DNA of 64,000 bases from Pacificispira spongiicola (lineage in GTDB: Bacteria > Pseudomonadota > Alphaproteobacteria > UBA8366 > Aestuariispiraceae), in NCBI RefSeq assembly GCF_012926505.1, contig NZ_JABBNT010000004.1, forward strand, positions 248,001 to 312,000, written 5' to 3'. The position numbers were made by a program, and so were the translations under genes. The notes under the pieces were generated by a model. It ran no database searches. It saw only the letters and a list, made by a program, of their open reading frames with translations, and was not told the origin of the DNA. Positions 28,272 to 36,742 of this stretch are shown in pieces; the stretch's first letter is position 1, and every line of letters starts with the position of its first letter.

Positions 28272-29546
28272 TTATTCCGCCGCGGCGGCGTTCACCACAT
28301 TGCGCCAATCGACGGTTTTCGGCAGAACTTCCTGATAGGATTGAATACCCGCCCGAACCGGCACGTCCGATCCGATGCCGATGGCCTTGCCTTCGTCCCG
28401 CATACGCTTTGCCGCATCCAACATCAGGCGGCGGAATTCGACGATCGCGAGGTCGGACGCGCCCAGGATATCGTTGCTGCGGTCTACGATGGGACCCATG
28501 CCGACCCACATGGCGATGTCCTGGTTCGGGATACCCCGAATGCCGGTCATGTTGCCGTCTTTCATCGCCTGACGGTCTTGCAGGAAATTGTTTTCCAGAC
28601 AGCGGACCGGGCTCCAATCCGGGTTCAGATCAACCCCCGGTTCGGCGGCACAGAACTGACGCCATTCCGTCGTCTTGATGCATGTCGCCGGATCGCCCCA
28701 GGCAATGAAATGGAACCAGGATGTTTCGTCGTCCGCGGGAACGATGACGCTGGCCACCTTGTAAAGATTGTTCGGCGGAATCAGCGACACGAAGGGTGCG
28801 ATGAATTCGGTCACCCGGATATAATCGTGGCTGGCCGCGTTCTTTATCGGACGGCGGATGGCCGCATAGTGAAAGCCATAGGGCGTTCGTTCGATCTGGA
28901 GCTTCGGTGATTTGTCCGTCGATGGGCGGTACCAGCTTTTATCGTCCGCTTCCGCCCCGGCGACCCGCGCCGGCTTCATGTCGGAATGGTGCAGGGACGA
29001 GGAATGCGCCGAATCGATCTGGCCTTCCTGAATTTGCGCCCAGTTACAGGGAATTTTGATGCGCAGAATGCTGACCTGTGCTGACGGATCCGCCGCGAAG
29101 GGCGGGGCGTCGAATTCCGGCATTTCCGCCGCCGGCCCCAGATAGGCCCAAACGAAGCCGCCCGCTTCCCGTGTCGGGTAGGCCTTGTGCTTTACCTTTT
29201 CCTTCAGCGTGCTTTCCGGCGGTTCGGACGCCAGCTCCATGGCGTTGCCATTCACGTCGAACTTCCAGCCATGATACAGGCAGCGCAGACCGCAATCCTC
29301 GTTCCGGCCCAGTGCCAGTAAGGCGCGGCGATGCGGACAGTACCCGTCCAGCAGGCCGAGTTTACCGTCAGTGTCGCGAAAGGCGACCAGTTCGTCGCCC
29401 AGGATACGAAGGCGGACAGGCGTGCCATCCGGTTCCGCCACTTCTTCGGAAAGACAGACCGGAATCCAGTGGCGGCGCATCAGCTGACCCATCGGGGCGT
29501 CGCCCTCGACACGGCACAAAAGGTCGTTTTCTTCGTGGGTGAGCAT
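28272..29546 (-). CDS. pht3: Rieske oxygenase alpha subunit, phthalate 4,5-dioxygenase-like
   Basis: Terminal oxygenase expected to form a cis-dihydrodiol from phthalate or a similar aromatic acid. The 424-residue protein has the Rieske cluster C70-P-H72 and C89-LY-H92 (CPHRRAL, CLYHGW) and the mononuclear-iron motif in IDSAHSSSLHHSD near residues 165-177. The start is the ATG at 29546 because AGAGGG lies 6 bases upstream; the ATG at 29552 has no spacing. It is divergent from its reductase gene. O-demethylases of the LigX type are the alternative, but neighbours favour phthalate. Confidence 0.86.
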   Translation of the reverse strand: MLTHEENDLLCRVEGDAPMGQLMRRHWIPVCLSEEVAEPDGTPVRLRILGDELVAFRDTDGKLGLLDGYCPHRRALLALGRNEDCGLRCLYHGWKFDVNGNAMELASEPPESTLKEKVKHKAYPTREAGGFVWAYLGPAAEMPEFDAPPFAADPSAQVSILRIKIPCNWAQIQEGQIDSAHSSSLHHSDMKPARVAGAEADDKSWYRPSTDKSPKLQIERTPYGFHYAAIRRPIKNAASHDYIRVTEFIAPFVSLIPPNNLYKVASVIVPADDETSWFHFIAWGDPATCIKTTEWRQFCAAEPGVDLNPDWSPVRCLENNFLQDRQAMKDGNMTGIRGIPNQDIAMWVGMGPIVDRSNDILGASDLAIVEFRRLMLDAAKRMRDEGKAIGIGSDVPVRAGIQSYQEVLPKTVDWRNVVNAAAAE

Positions 29547-29563
29547 TTCCATCCCTCTTTTAG

Positions 29564-29575
29564 TTAGATATCTAA
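29564..29575. promoter_or_regulatory. MarR-type box TTAGATATCTAA at the Rieske/reductase divergent promoter
   Basis: A perfect 12-bp palindrome 18 bases upstream of the Rieske start and 72 bases before the reductase start, inside an AT-rich stretch. The same sequence with one change occurs at 32856-32867 before the TRAP genes. Confidence 0.68.
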
Positions 29576-29646
29576 TAAAAATACTAGCGTGCCTGATCGA
29601 TGTCGTCTAGTCTCTTCCAAAGAACGAAGAAAACGAGAGTTTTGGG

Positions 29647-30585
29647 ATGGAAACGCTGACGCTTATGGTCCGCCGGAAACGGCGGGTCGCCGATGGTATC
29701 TTCGAATTCGAACTCGCCCATGCTGACGGGGCGGCCCTGCCGCCCTTCACGGCGGGCGCGCATATTCCGGTCGAAACGCCGGGGGGCGCGATGCGACATT
29801 ATTCCCTGTCCAACGATCCGTCCGACCGGAACCGATATGTCATCGCGGTAAAGCTAGAAACCGAAGGGCGGGGCGGGTCCCGGGGGATGGTTGAAGAGGT
29901 TGCGGAAGGCGATATCTTGACCGTGCAGCCGCCGGAAAACGATTTTCCTTTGGAAGAGGCGGGCGATTATCTGTTGATCGCGGGCGGTATCGGTGTCACG
30001 CCGATTCTGTCCATGGCGCGCGACCTGACGCGGCGCGGCAAGCCGTTTCGTCTGGTATACTGTACGCGTACGAAGGAACAGGCCGCCTATCTGGACGAAC
30101 TGACCTCCGGCACTCTATCGGGTGAGGTTATCATACATCACGATGGCGGCGATCCCGATCGGGTCTACGATTTCTGGGACCTGCTGGAGGCGCCGAGCCG
30201 CACGCATATCTACTGTTGCGGCCCGAAACCCCTGATGGAGGAAATCCGCGGCATGACCGGCCATTGGCCGCCCGCCGCCGTCCATTTTGAGGATTTCAAG
30301 CCTGTCGACATATTCCGGGCGGAAGACGTGGCCTTCGATGTCACGCTATCCAAATCCGGCAAGACGGTGTCCGTTCCGGTCGGGCATACGATCCTGGATG
30401 CCTTGCGCGCGGCGGATGTGCATGTCGCCAGTTCCTGCGAGAGCGGGACCTGCGGCACCTGTAAGACGCGTTATCTTTCGGGCGATGTCGACCATCGTGA
30501 CATGGTGCTGATGCCGGAAGAAAAAGACGGCTACATCATGCTGTGCGTGTCGCGTGCGACGGGGGAGTTGGTCCTTGACCTCTGA
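29647..30585 (+). CDS. pht2: Phthalate dioxygenase reductase-type (FMN, NAD, 2Fe-2S)
   Basis: Electron-transfer partner of the Rieske oxygenase, 312 residues. Order is FMN-binding barrel (RHYSLSNDPSDRNRYVIAVKLE), NAD-binding domain (GGIGVTPILSMAR, then YCCGPKPLME), and a C-terminal plant-type ferredoxin with cysteines in CESGTCGTC (about 264, 269, 272) and a fourth in MLCVSRA (about 302). This order defines the phthalate dioxygenase reductase/VanB group. Its end overlaps the next gene by 11 bases. Confidence 0.91.
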   Translation: METLTLMVRRKRRVADGIFEFELAHADGAALPPFTAGAHIPVETPGGAMRHYSLSNDPSDRNRYVIAVKLETEGRGGSRGMVEEVAEGDILTVQPPENDFPLEEAGDYLLIAGGIGVTPILSMARDLTRRGKPFRLVYCTRTKEQAAYLDELTSGTLSGEVIIHHDGGDPDRVYDFWDLLEAPSRTHIYCCGPKPLMEEIRGMTGHWPPAAVHFEDFKPVDIFRAEDVAFDVTLSKSGKTVSVPVGHTILDALRAADVHVASSCESGTCGTCKTRYLSGDVDHRDMVLMPEEKDGYIMLCVSRATGELVLDL

Positions 30586-31777
30586 CGCTGCCCTCTGTTC
30601 GGACCCGATCCGTCTGGGAGTGGCCGGGTTGGGCCGGGCGTTCGTGCTGACGCAACCCAGCATCGCGGCGGATGCCCGCATCATGTTGAGCGCTTGCGCC
30701 GCGCCGCGCCGGGAGTCTCGCGACCATTTTTCCGATCGGTTCGGCGGACGCGGATACGACACGGTGGAGGGGCTGTGTTCCGATCCGGATGTGGAGGCGA
30801 TCTATATCGCCACGCCGCATCAGATGCATCGCGATCATGCGGTAACCGCGCTTCGTGCCGGGAAGCATGTCCTGATCGACAAACCGCTATGTGTCGACCT
30901 GGAAGACGCGCAGGCCATCGTCGACTGTGCCGAGGAGACGGGTCGGCATGTGATCGTCGGCCCCAGTCACAGTTTCGACCTGCAAATCCAGAAGACGCTG
31001 AACCTAATCGAAAGCGGGGAATTCGGTCCGGTTCGGATGATCCATGCCTTGAACTATACGGATTTCCTGTACCGTCCCCGGCGTCCCGAAGAACTGGTCA
31101 CCGCAGAGGGCGGCGGTGTCGTCTTCAGCCAGGCGGTGCATCAGGTGGATATCGTCCGCCTTCTGGGCGGCGGTCTGGTGGACAGCCTTTGTGCCGCCAC
31201 CGGCAGTTGGGACCCGGCGCGGCCAACGGAATGCGCCTATTCCGCCCATCTGACGTTCCGGTCCGGGGCCTTTGCCAGCCTGACCTATTCCGGTCATGCG
31301 CATTTTGACAGCAACGAATTCTGCGGTTGGGTCGGGGAATTGGGAAACGACGCGGACCCGGACTCCTATGGTAAGGCGCGGTCGGCCCTCACGGGCGTTG
31401 CGTCGGCGTCAGAAGAGGCGGCGCTGAAATCGATGCGGACCTTCGGCGGCGTGGGCGCGCTGCCCGACGCGACCCATAACGAACATTTCGGGCCGCTGAT
31501 CGTCAGTTGCGATCATGCCGATCTTCGCCCGACCCCTGACGGTGTCTGGATCTATGCCGACGGGGAGAAGCGGTTCGTGCCGGTTCCAACGCACGGTGCG
31601 CCGCGCCGCGCCGTGTTCGACGCGCTATGGGCGGCGGTGCGGGAAGACCGTCCCGCGATTCAGGACGCCCGTTGGGGCTTGGCCAGCCTGGAAGTGTGCC
31701 ACGCCATTCTGCGGTCCGCCGGAACGCGGACACCGGTAATGCTCAATCATCAAGTCCCGGTTAGAGGACGGAGTTAG
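30575..31777 (+). CDS. pht4: Gfo/Idh/MocA oxidoreductase, phthalate dihydrodiol dehydrogenase (Pht4-like)
   Basis: NAD-dependent dehydrogenase expected to re-aromatise the cis-4,5-dihydrodiol of phthalate to 4,5-dihydroxyphthalate. The 400-residue protein has the Rossmann motif GVAGLGRAF, the HVLIDKPLCVD motif with the conserved EKP-like lysine, and a C-terminal substrate domain with QAVHQVDIVRLLGGG. I place the start at TTG 30575 because GGGGGAG lies 7 bases upstream; a GTG at 30554 is less well supported. Pseudomonas Pht4 belongs to this family. Confidence 0.84.
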   Translation: MTSDAALCSDPIRLGVAGLGRAFVLTQPSIAADARIMLSACAAPRRESRDHFSDRFGGRGYDTVEGLCSDPDVEAIYIATPHQMHRDHAVTALRAGKHVLIDKPLCVDLEDAQAIVDCAEETGRHVIVGPSHSFDLQIQKTLNLIESGEFGPVRMIHALNYTDFLYRPRRPEELVTAEGGGVVFSQAVHQVDIVRLLGGGLVDSLCAATGSWDPARPTECAYSAHLTFRSGAFASLTYSGHAHFDSNEFCGWVGELGNDADPDSYGKARSALTGVASASEEAALKSMRTFGGVGALPDATHNEHFGPLIVSCDHADLRPTPDGVWIYADGEKRFVPVPTHGAPRRAVFDALWAAVREDRPAIQDARWGLASLEVCHAILRSAGTRTPVMLNHQVPVRGRS

Positions 31778-31785
31778 GAGGGAAT

Positions 31786-32778
31786 ATGTCGAAGCTGCGC
31801 TTGTCCATTGCCATGGGGGATTACGACCGGACGCGGCCGATCTATGACGGTCGCGTCGGGATCGACGGGATCGATCCGGTCTGCATGCTTCAGGTGCCTG
31901 AGGAAATGTTCTTCCGCGCCTTCCGCCATCAGGCCTATGACGTGTCGGAGATTTCCTTTTCCTCCTATGTCGTCAGCCTGACGCGAGACGACCCGCCCTA
32001 TATCGCGGTGCCGATCTTTCTCAGCCGCGCCTTCCGGCACACCTCGATATACGTCAACCGCGCGGCGGGGATCGAAAAGCCGGAGGACTTGAAGGGCAAG
32101 AAGATCGGAATCGCGGAATACCAATTGACCGCGAATGTCTGGGTCCGGGCGATCCTGGAAGACGATTACGGCGTGACCCCGGCGGATGTCCAATGGGTGC
32201 GCGGCGGCATGGACACGCCCGGCCGTCCGGAAAAGCTGAAGATCGATCTGCCGACGTCGGTGAAGATGGTGCAGGCGCCGGAAGGGGCGACCCTGAACGC
32301 GATGTTGGCGGATGGTGAAATCGACGCCTTTATCGGCCCGCGCGCCCCGCGTTGCTTCCAGGAAGGCGACCCGCGCGTCGGTCGACTGTTCCCGGATACG
32401 GTCGCAGTCGCGGAAGATTATTATCGCCGGACGAAGCGGTTCCCGATCATGCATCTGCTGGGCGTTCGTCGCGCCCTGGCGGAAGAACATCCCTGGATTC
32501 CGGGTGCCCTGTTCAAGGCCTTTTCGGCGTCGAAAAGCCTGTCGCAAGAGGCGCTGAACGACACGTCGGCGACCAAGGTCACGATGCCCTTTGTCGAGGA
32601 TAACCTGGATCGCGCGCGTAAGCTGATCGGCCCGGATTTCTGGTCCTACGGTGTGCCCGCAAACCGCGACATTCTGGACTACTTCCTCGACAGTCATCAT
32701 CGGCAGGGCCTGTCGCCCCGTCGGGTCGGGATCGAGGAACTGTTCCATCCGTCAACCTTGGAGTCGTTCAGTCTGTAG
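31786..32778 (+). CDS. pht5: 4,5-dihydroxyphthalate decarboxylase (Pht5-like)
   Basis: Expected to convert 4,5-dihydroxyphthalate to protocatechuate. The 330-residue protein has the periplasmic-binding-protein-like fold of this family but no signal peptide, with LRLSIAMGDYDRTRPIYDG at the N-terminus, LKGKKIGIAEYQLTANVWVRAILEDDYGV in the middle and IEELFHPST near the end, all typical. GGAGG lies 5 bases before ATG 31786. It follows pht4 by 8 bases. No protocatechuate ring-cleavage genes are in the window. Confidence 0.88.
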   Translation: MSKLRLSIAMGDYDRTRPIYDGRVGIDGIDPVCMLQVPEEMFFRAFRHQAYDVSEISFSSYVVSLTRDDPPYIAVPIFLSRAFRHTSIYVNRAAGIEKPEDLKGKKIGIAEYQLTANVWVRAILEDDYGVTPADVQWVRGGMDTPGRPEKLKIDLPTSVKMVQAPEGATLNAMLADGEIDAFIGPRAPRCFQEGDPRVGRLFPDTVAVAEDYYRRTKRFPIMHLLGVRRALAEEHPWIPGALFKAFSASKSLSQEALNDTSATKVTMPFVEDNLDRARKLIGPDFWSYGVPANRDILDYFLDSHHRQGLSPRRVGIEELFHPSTLESFSL

Positions 32779-32855
32779 GGAAAGCATTTGGTTATGGAAG
32801 AGGTGCTAAGGCTCATTTGACAGCAATTCAAAACGGGCTTTAGTGTTCTTCTTAA

Positions 32856-32867
32856 TTAGACATCTAA
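32856..32867. promoter_or_regulatory. Second MarR-type box TTAGACATCTAA, upstream of the TRAP genes
   Basis: Differs from the box at 29564-29575 by one central base. It is 89 bases before the TAXI binding-protein start, in a 177-base gap that should hold a promoter for the transporter genes. Confidence 0.62.
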
Positions 32868-32955
32868 GAATAATCGTCGGCTGAAGGGTTCGGTACGGCG
32901 AGAACCGCGCTTCACGTACAAAATGTACGGTTTGCGCCATGTATGGGAGGAAGAA

Positions 32956-33948
32956 ATGAAACACTCGTTGAAAAGCGTATTCGTTGCCGCGGCCCTGGCC
33001 GTATCCGTTTTGCCGCTACAATCCGCGCATGCCGAATATAACCTGACACTTTGCGGCGCCAGCCCGGGCGGGCTGTGGTCTCTGCTGGGTGCGGGAACCG
33101 ACGCGGCGGTCAAGGAAGCCTTCCCCGGCTCCACCGTGACCTATCAAACGTCGGGCGGTGGCTTCGCCAATGTCGTGCTGCTGGACCAGGGCAAATGCGA
33201 TCTGGCGATCATTCACGATGCTGAGGTGAAATCGGCCCGTGCCGGTGAACAGCCGTTCAGCGCGCCGGTCGACAGCATGCGGTCCCTGGCGGTCATGTAT
33301 ACCTGGGCCCCGATGCAAATGCTGGTCAGCAAGGATTACGCTGAAGAAAACGGCATCACGACGCTGGAAGATATCGCGGCGAAGAAACTGCCGATCAATA
33401 TCCTGCTGAACAAAAAGGGCAACGTCGTGAGCGATGTCGGCGCGTCCATGCTGAAAGCCGTCGGCGCCTCGCCGGAACAGATCGAGGAATGGGGCGGCAG
33501 CGTGACCTATGCCGCGTCGAAGGAACAGGGCGAATTGATGCGCGACCGTCGCGCCGACGCGATCCTGAACTCCCTCTTCGTCAATCACAGCTCCATCCGG
33601 GAACTGGCTTCGGCCATCGACCTGTCGCTCATTCCGGTGACGCAGGGGACGGCGGACGCGGTCGTGAAGGAATGGAACATCGCCCCGTTCACGATCAAGG
33701 GCGGCACCTATGACTGGGCACCGAACGACACGCTGACGGTCACGGTATCGGCTCAGCTCTTCGTGCGCGAAGATGCCGACCCGGCCATGGTGAAGGACAT
33801 CACCATGGCCCTGCTGGACCATTCGGACAAGATCAGCGGCGTGCACAAGGCCATGGCGGCCCTGGACACCAAGCTGATGGCCAGCGGTTCCGCAGCGCCG
33901 TATCACCAGGCGGCGGAAGAAGTCTACAAGGCACGGGGTCTGCGCTGA
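32956..33948 (+). CDS. TAXI family TRAP transporter substrate-binding protein
   Basis: Periplasmic receptor, 330 residues, with a signal peptide (MKHSLKSVFVAAALAVSVLP..., cleavage after AHA near residue 26). The mature protein begins YNLTLCGASPGGLWSLLGAG and has VTYQTSGGGFANVVLLDQGKCDLAI, the TAXI fold pattern. GGGAGGA precedes ATG 32956. It feeds the fused permease downstream; context suggests phthalate or another aromatic or dicarboxylic acid as ligand, which is inference. Confidence 0.88.
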   Translation: MKHSLKSVFVAAALAVSVLPLQSAHAEYNLTLCGASPGGLWSLLGAGTDAAVKEAFPGSTVTYQTSGGGFANVVLLDQGKCDLAIIHDAEVKSARAGEQPFSAPVDSMRSLAVMYTWAPMQMLVSKDYAEENGITTLEDIAAKKLPINILLNKKGNVVSDVGASMLKAVGASPEQIEEWGGSVTYAASKEQGELMRDRRADAILNSLFVNHSSIRELASAIDLSLIPVTQGTADAVVKEWNIAPFTIKGGTYDWAPNDTLTVTVSAQLFVREDADPAMVKDITMALLDHSDKISGVHKAMAALDTKLMASGSAAPYHQAAEEVYKARGLR

Positions 33949-33957
33949 TCCCGGTGT

Positions 33958-34000
33958 CGGCGGGCCGGTCTTAGAGAACCGGCCCGCCGCTTCCTTTTTA
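33958..34000 (+). terminator. Hairpin/attenuator between TAXI receptor and TRAP permease genes
   Basis: A perfect 12-bp stem CGGCGGGCCGGT (33958-33969) with ACCGGCCCGCCG (33978-33989), 8-base loop, then CTTCCTTTTTA. A terminator in this position would let the receptor be made in excess of the permease. Confidence 0.8.
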
Positions 34001-34035
34001 TGAAAACCAGTCGCCTTTCTTAAGGGAGTTTCGCC

Positions 34036-35877
34036 TTGTCCCTGGTTTCGCTCGCTTTCGATACCGGTCTGCGGCGCAAGCCGTCCGGCATTATCGGTCA
34101 CGCGGTCAAGATTTTCGCCGCCGGTACCGCCGTCTGGACGATCTATGCCGCCGGCTTTTCGAGGGCCGACGTCCTGTCCCTCACGATCACCTTCCTGTCC
34201 CTGATGCTGGTCCTGGCGTTCCTGCTGATCACGCCGACCGCGAAATCGCGAACGGATGTCGTGCCGTGGTTCGAATGGATCGGGGCGGGGGTCGCCCTGG
34301 TCACGGGGGCGTACTTCCTGACGCAAAGCGATGCGATCGCGGTGCGGATCACCTTGCTGTCGCCTTTGTCCATCTACGATGTGATCGCGGCGTCTTCCAT
34401 TATCCTGCTGTCGGTCGAGGCGATGCGGCGGACGGTCGGGCTGGGGCTGACGACGATCGTCTTGCTGTTCATCGCCTATAACCTGTTCGGCGACGCCATT
34501 CCCGGCGCCATGGGCCATGGCGAAATTTCCTATCGTCATTTCCTGGACATTATGGTGTTCACCACTGACGGATTGTTCGGGGTTCCGATCCGGGTCGCCG
34601 CGACCTATGCCTTCCTGTTCGTACTGTTCGGCACGACGCTGGCGAAGACCGGCGGATCGGATTTCTTCTTCAATCTCGCGGCCAGCCTGACCGGCAGCAC
34701 GCGGGGCGGGCCTGCGAAAATCGCGGTCATCTCCTCCGGCCTCTACGGCACGATTTCGGGCAGCCCGACATCGGACGTGGTTACGACCGGGTCGGTCACC
34801 ATCCCGATGATGAAGCGTCTGGGCTACAAGCCCGAATTCGCGGGCGCGGTGGAAGTCGCCGCATCGACCGGGGGCAGCCTTGTCCCGCCGGTCATGGGAG
34901 CCGCCGCCTTCATCATGGCCGAATATACCGGCATTCCCTATCTGGATATCGCCTATGCCGCGATCATTCCGGCGCTTTTGTATTACCTGCCGATCTATCT
35001 TCAGGTTCACCTGCGGGCCTGTAAGATCGGGTTGAAAGGCCTGGATAAGGATCAGATTCCGCCAGTCAGCCGGACGTTGCGGACGGGCGGCATGTTCATG
35101 GCGCCGCTTTTCGTTATCACTTGGGCGCTGGTGGAAGGCTACACCCCGACCTATGCCGCCATATACGGGACATTGTCGGTGATTGTCGTCTCCTCTTTCC
35201 GCAAGGCAACGCGTCTGACGCCCTCCCTGGTTTTCGACATTCTGTCGGATACCTGCATGAAGACCGTGGCGGTTACCGGGGCTTGCGCGGCGGCGGGGCT
35301 GGTCATCGGCGGAATTACCATGACGGGATTGGCGTCGAAATTCGGGACGCTGGTTTTCCTGATCTCCGGTCAGGACGTCTTGATCTCGCTGTTGGTCGCG
35401 GCGGGCCTGACCATCCTGCTGGGACTCGGTATGCCAACGCCCAGCGCCTATGTGCTGGCGGCGGTCCTGATCGCGCCGGTGTTGAAGGGGCTGAATGTCG
35501 ATCTGATGGCCGGACATCTGTTCCTGCTCTATTTCGCGGTGATGTCGGCACTGACGCCGCCTGTCGCGGTGGCAGCCTATGCCGCAAGCGCCTTAGCCGA
35601 CGCGCCGCCGCTGAAGATCGCGGGCGCGGCGGTGAAAATTGCGATCGGCGCGTTCCTGGTTCCCTTCGCCTTCGTCTATGACCGGGCGCTGATCCTGGAA
35701 GGAAGCGTGTTTGAAATCGCCTCCGCCTTCGTTCTGGTCGCGATCGGCCTGTCCATGGTTGTGGCCGCGCAGGAAGGATATGTGAAAGGGCCGATCGGAT
35801 GGCCGCTGCGGCTGGCCCTGCTCGCCGGGGGGCTGGTCGTTATTTTCTTACGCCCGATGCTGGCGGGAGGTTTGTGA
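34036..35877 (+). CDS. TRAP transporter fused 4TM/12TM permease
   Basis: Inner-membrane TRAP permease with the small (DctQ) and large (DctM) parts fused, as usual for TAXI systems; 613 residues. The large-subunit signatures YGTISGSPTSDVVTTGSVTIPMMKRLGY, and GLGMPTPSAYVLAAVLIAPVL are clear, with about 16 hydrophobic segments overall. The start is TTG 34036 with AGGGAG 7 bases before it; no ATG offers a better fit. Its stop overlaps the next start by one base (TGATG). Confidence 0.91.
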   Translation: MSLVSLAFDTGLRRKPSGIIGHAVKIFAAGTAVWTIYAAGFSRADVLSLTITFLSLMLVLAFLLITPTAKSRTDVVPWFEWIGAGVALVTGAYFLTQSDAIAVRITLLSPLSIYDVIAASSIILLSVEAMRRTVGLGLTTIVLLFIAYNLFGDAIPGAMGHGEISYRHFLDIMVFTTDGLFGVPIRVAATYAFLFVLFGTTLAKTGGSDFFFNLAASLTGSTRGGPAKIAVISSGLYGTISGSPTSDVVTTGSVTIPMMKRLGYKPEFAGAVEVAASTGGSLVPPVMGAAAFIMAEYTGIPYLDIAYAAIIPALLYYLPIYLQVHLRACKIGLKGLDKDQIPPVSRTLRTGGMFMAPLFVITWALVEGYTPTYAAIYGTLSVIVVSSFRKATRLTPSLVFDILSDTCMKTVAVTGACAAAGLVIGGITMTGLASKFGTLVFLISGQDVLISLLVAAGLTILLGLGMPTPSAYVLAAVLIAPVLKGLNVDLMAGHLFLLYFAVMSALTPPVAVAAYAASALADAPPLKIAGAAVKIAIGAFLVPFAFVYDRALILEGSVFEIASAFVLVAIGLSMVVAAQEGYVKGPIGWPLRLALLAGGLVVIFLRPMLAGGL

Positions 35878-36590
35878 TGAGCACCGAATTGACACCGATT
35901 GAAGAGGCCCGGCGCGATGTCGTCCTGGGCAATCACATCCTGGCCATGGAAGGCGTTCTGGACGTATTCGGCCATGTCAGCGTGCGGCACCCGGAACGGC
36001 CCGACAGGTTCTTTCTGTCCCGGTCGACCAGCCCGGCGCAAGTCACGGACGAGACGCTGCTGGAATTCGATTTGGACGGCAAGATCGTCAGCGGCGACGG
36101 CCATCCCTATCTGGAACGGTTCATCCATTCCGAAATCTACCGGGCCCGCCCGGATGTCGGGTCGGTCATCCACCATCATGCCCCGGCGGTCCTGCCTTTC
36201 GCGGTGACGGGCGTTCCGCTGCGTCCCGTTTTCCATATGGGCGCGGTCGCGGGGGAAATTTCGCCGATCTGGGACAGTCAGGACGACTTCGGCGATACAT
36301 CGATGCTGGTCTTCAACCAGCCGATGGGGGCGTCGCTCGCTAAATGTCTTGGGCCGCATCCGACGGCGCTGTTGAAGCGTCACGGCGCGATCTGCGTTGG
36401 GGAAAGTGTGCCGCGCGCCGTGCATGTCACGGTCTGCATGCGCGACAATGCTCAATTGCTGATGCAATCCCTGGCGATGGGGGAGGTCGACTACCTGTCC
36501 CCCGGCGAAGTCGAGAAATCCGCGAAGGTCAACGGCTACGGCAGGCCGCTTGAACGTGCCTGGTCGCATTGGGTCCGCCGCTGCGGGTGA
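35877..36590 (+). CDS. Class II aldolase/adducin family protein, possible decarboxylase
   Basis: A 237-residue protein of the fuculose-aldolase fold. Zinc ligands are seen in HSEIYRARPDVGSVIHHHAP (the HxH pair) and LKRHGAICVGES, with a GHVSVRHPERPDRFFLSRS N-terminal segment. Members act as aldolases or decarboxylases; PhtC, 3,4-dihydroxyphthalate decarboxylase of Gram-positive phthalate pathways, is one. Its one-base overlap with the TRAP permease ties it to the phthalate cluster, so a decarboxylase acting on a hydroxylated phthalate is plausible but unproven. Confidence 0.85.
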   Translation: MSTELTPIEEARRDVVLGNHILAMEGVLDVFGHVSVRHPERPDRFFLSRSTSPAQVTDETLLEFDLDGKIVSGDGHPYLERFIHSEIYRARPDVGSVIHHHAPAVLPFAVTGVPLRPVFHMGAVAGEISPIWDSQDDFGDTSMLVFNQPMGASLAKCLGPHPTALLKRHGAICVGESVPRAVHVTVCMRDNAQLLMQSLAMGEVDYLSPGEVEKSAKVNGYGRPLERAWSHWVRRCG

Positions 36591-36611
36591 GTTGCACTTT
36601 CTGTTTCCGGT

Positions 36612-36661
36612 TTGGCATTCCTCTCGCTTTGCGACAAGATAGAGAAATGTGATGACGTCAT
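36612..36661 (+). promoter_or_regulatory. Weak -24/-12-like element and palindrome before the response regulator gene
   Basis: TTGGCATTCCTCTCGC (36612-36627) has GG and GC separated by 10 bases as in sigma-54 promoters but lacks the usual TTGC. A 10-bp palindrome ATGACGTCAT lies at 36652-36661. The 152-base gap could carry autoregulation of the two-component system; support is weak. Confidence 0.25.
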
Positions 36662-36742
36662 TGACGGGACCTATCGCGGAAAGACGATGGCCCGCCTGCC
36701 CGTTCAATCGGGGGCGTTTCGAAGGGAACGGGGAGGCTCCCT

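Noticed and set aside
33016-35517. Very long open frame (833 codons) on the minus strand opposite the TAXI-TRAP genes
   Set aside because: High-GC mirror frame: rich in R, Q, H and G, no domain, fully opposite two clear transporter genes.
36612-36627. Sigma-54 promoter for the response regulator gene
   Set aside because: GG-N10-GC spacing is right but the TTGC element is missing; kept only as a low-confidence feature.
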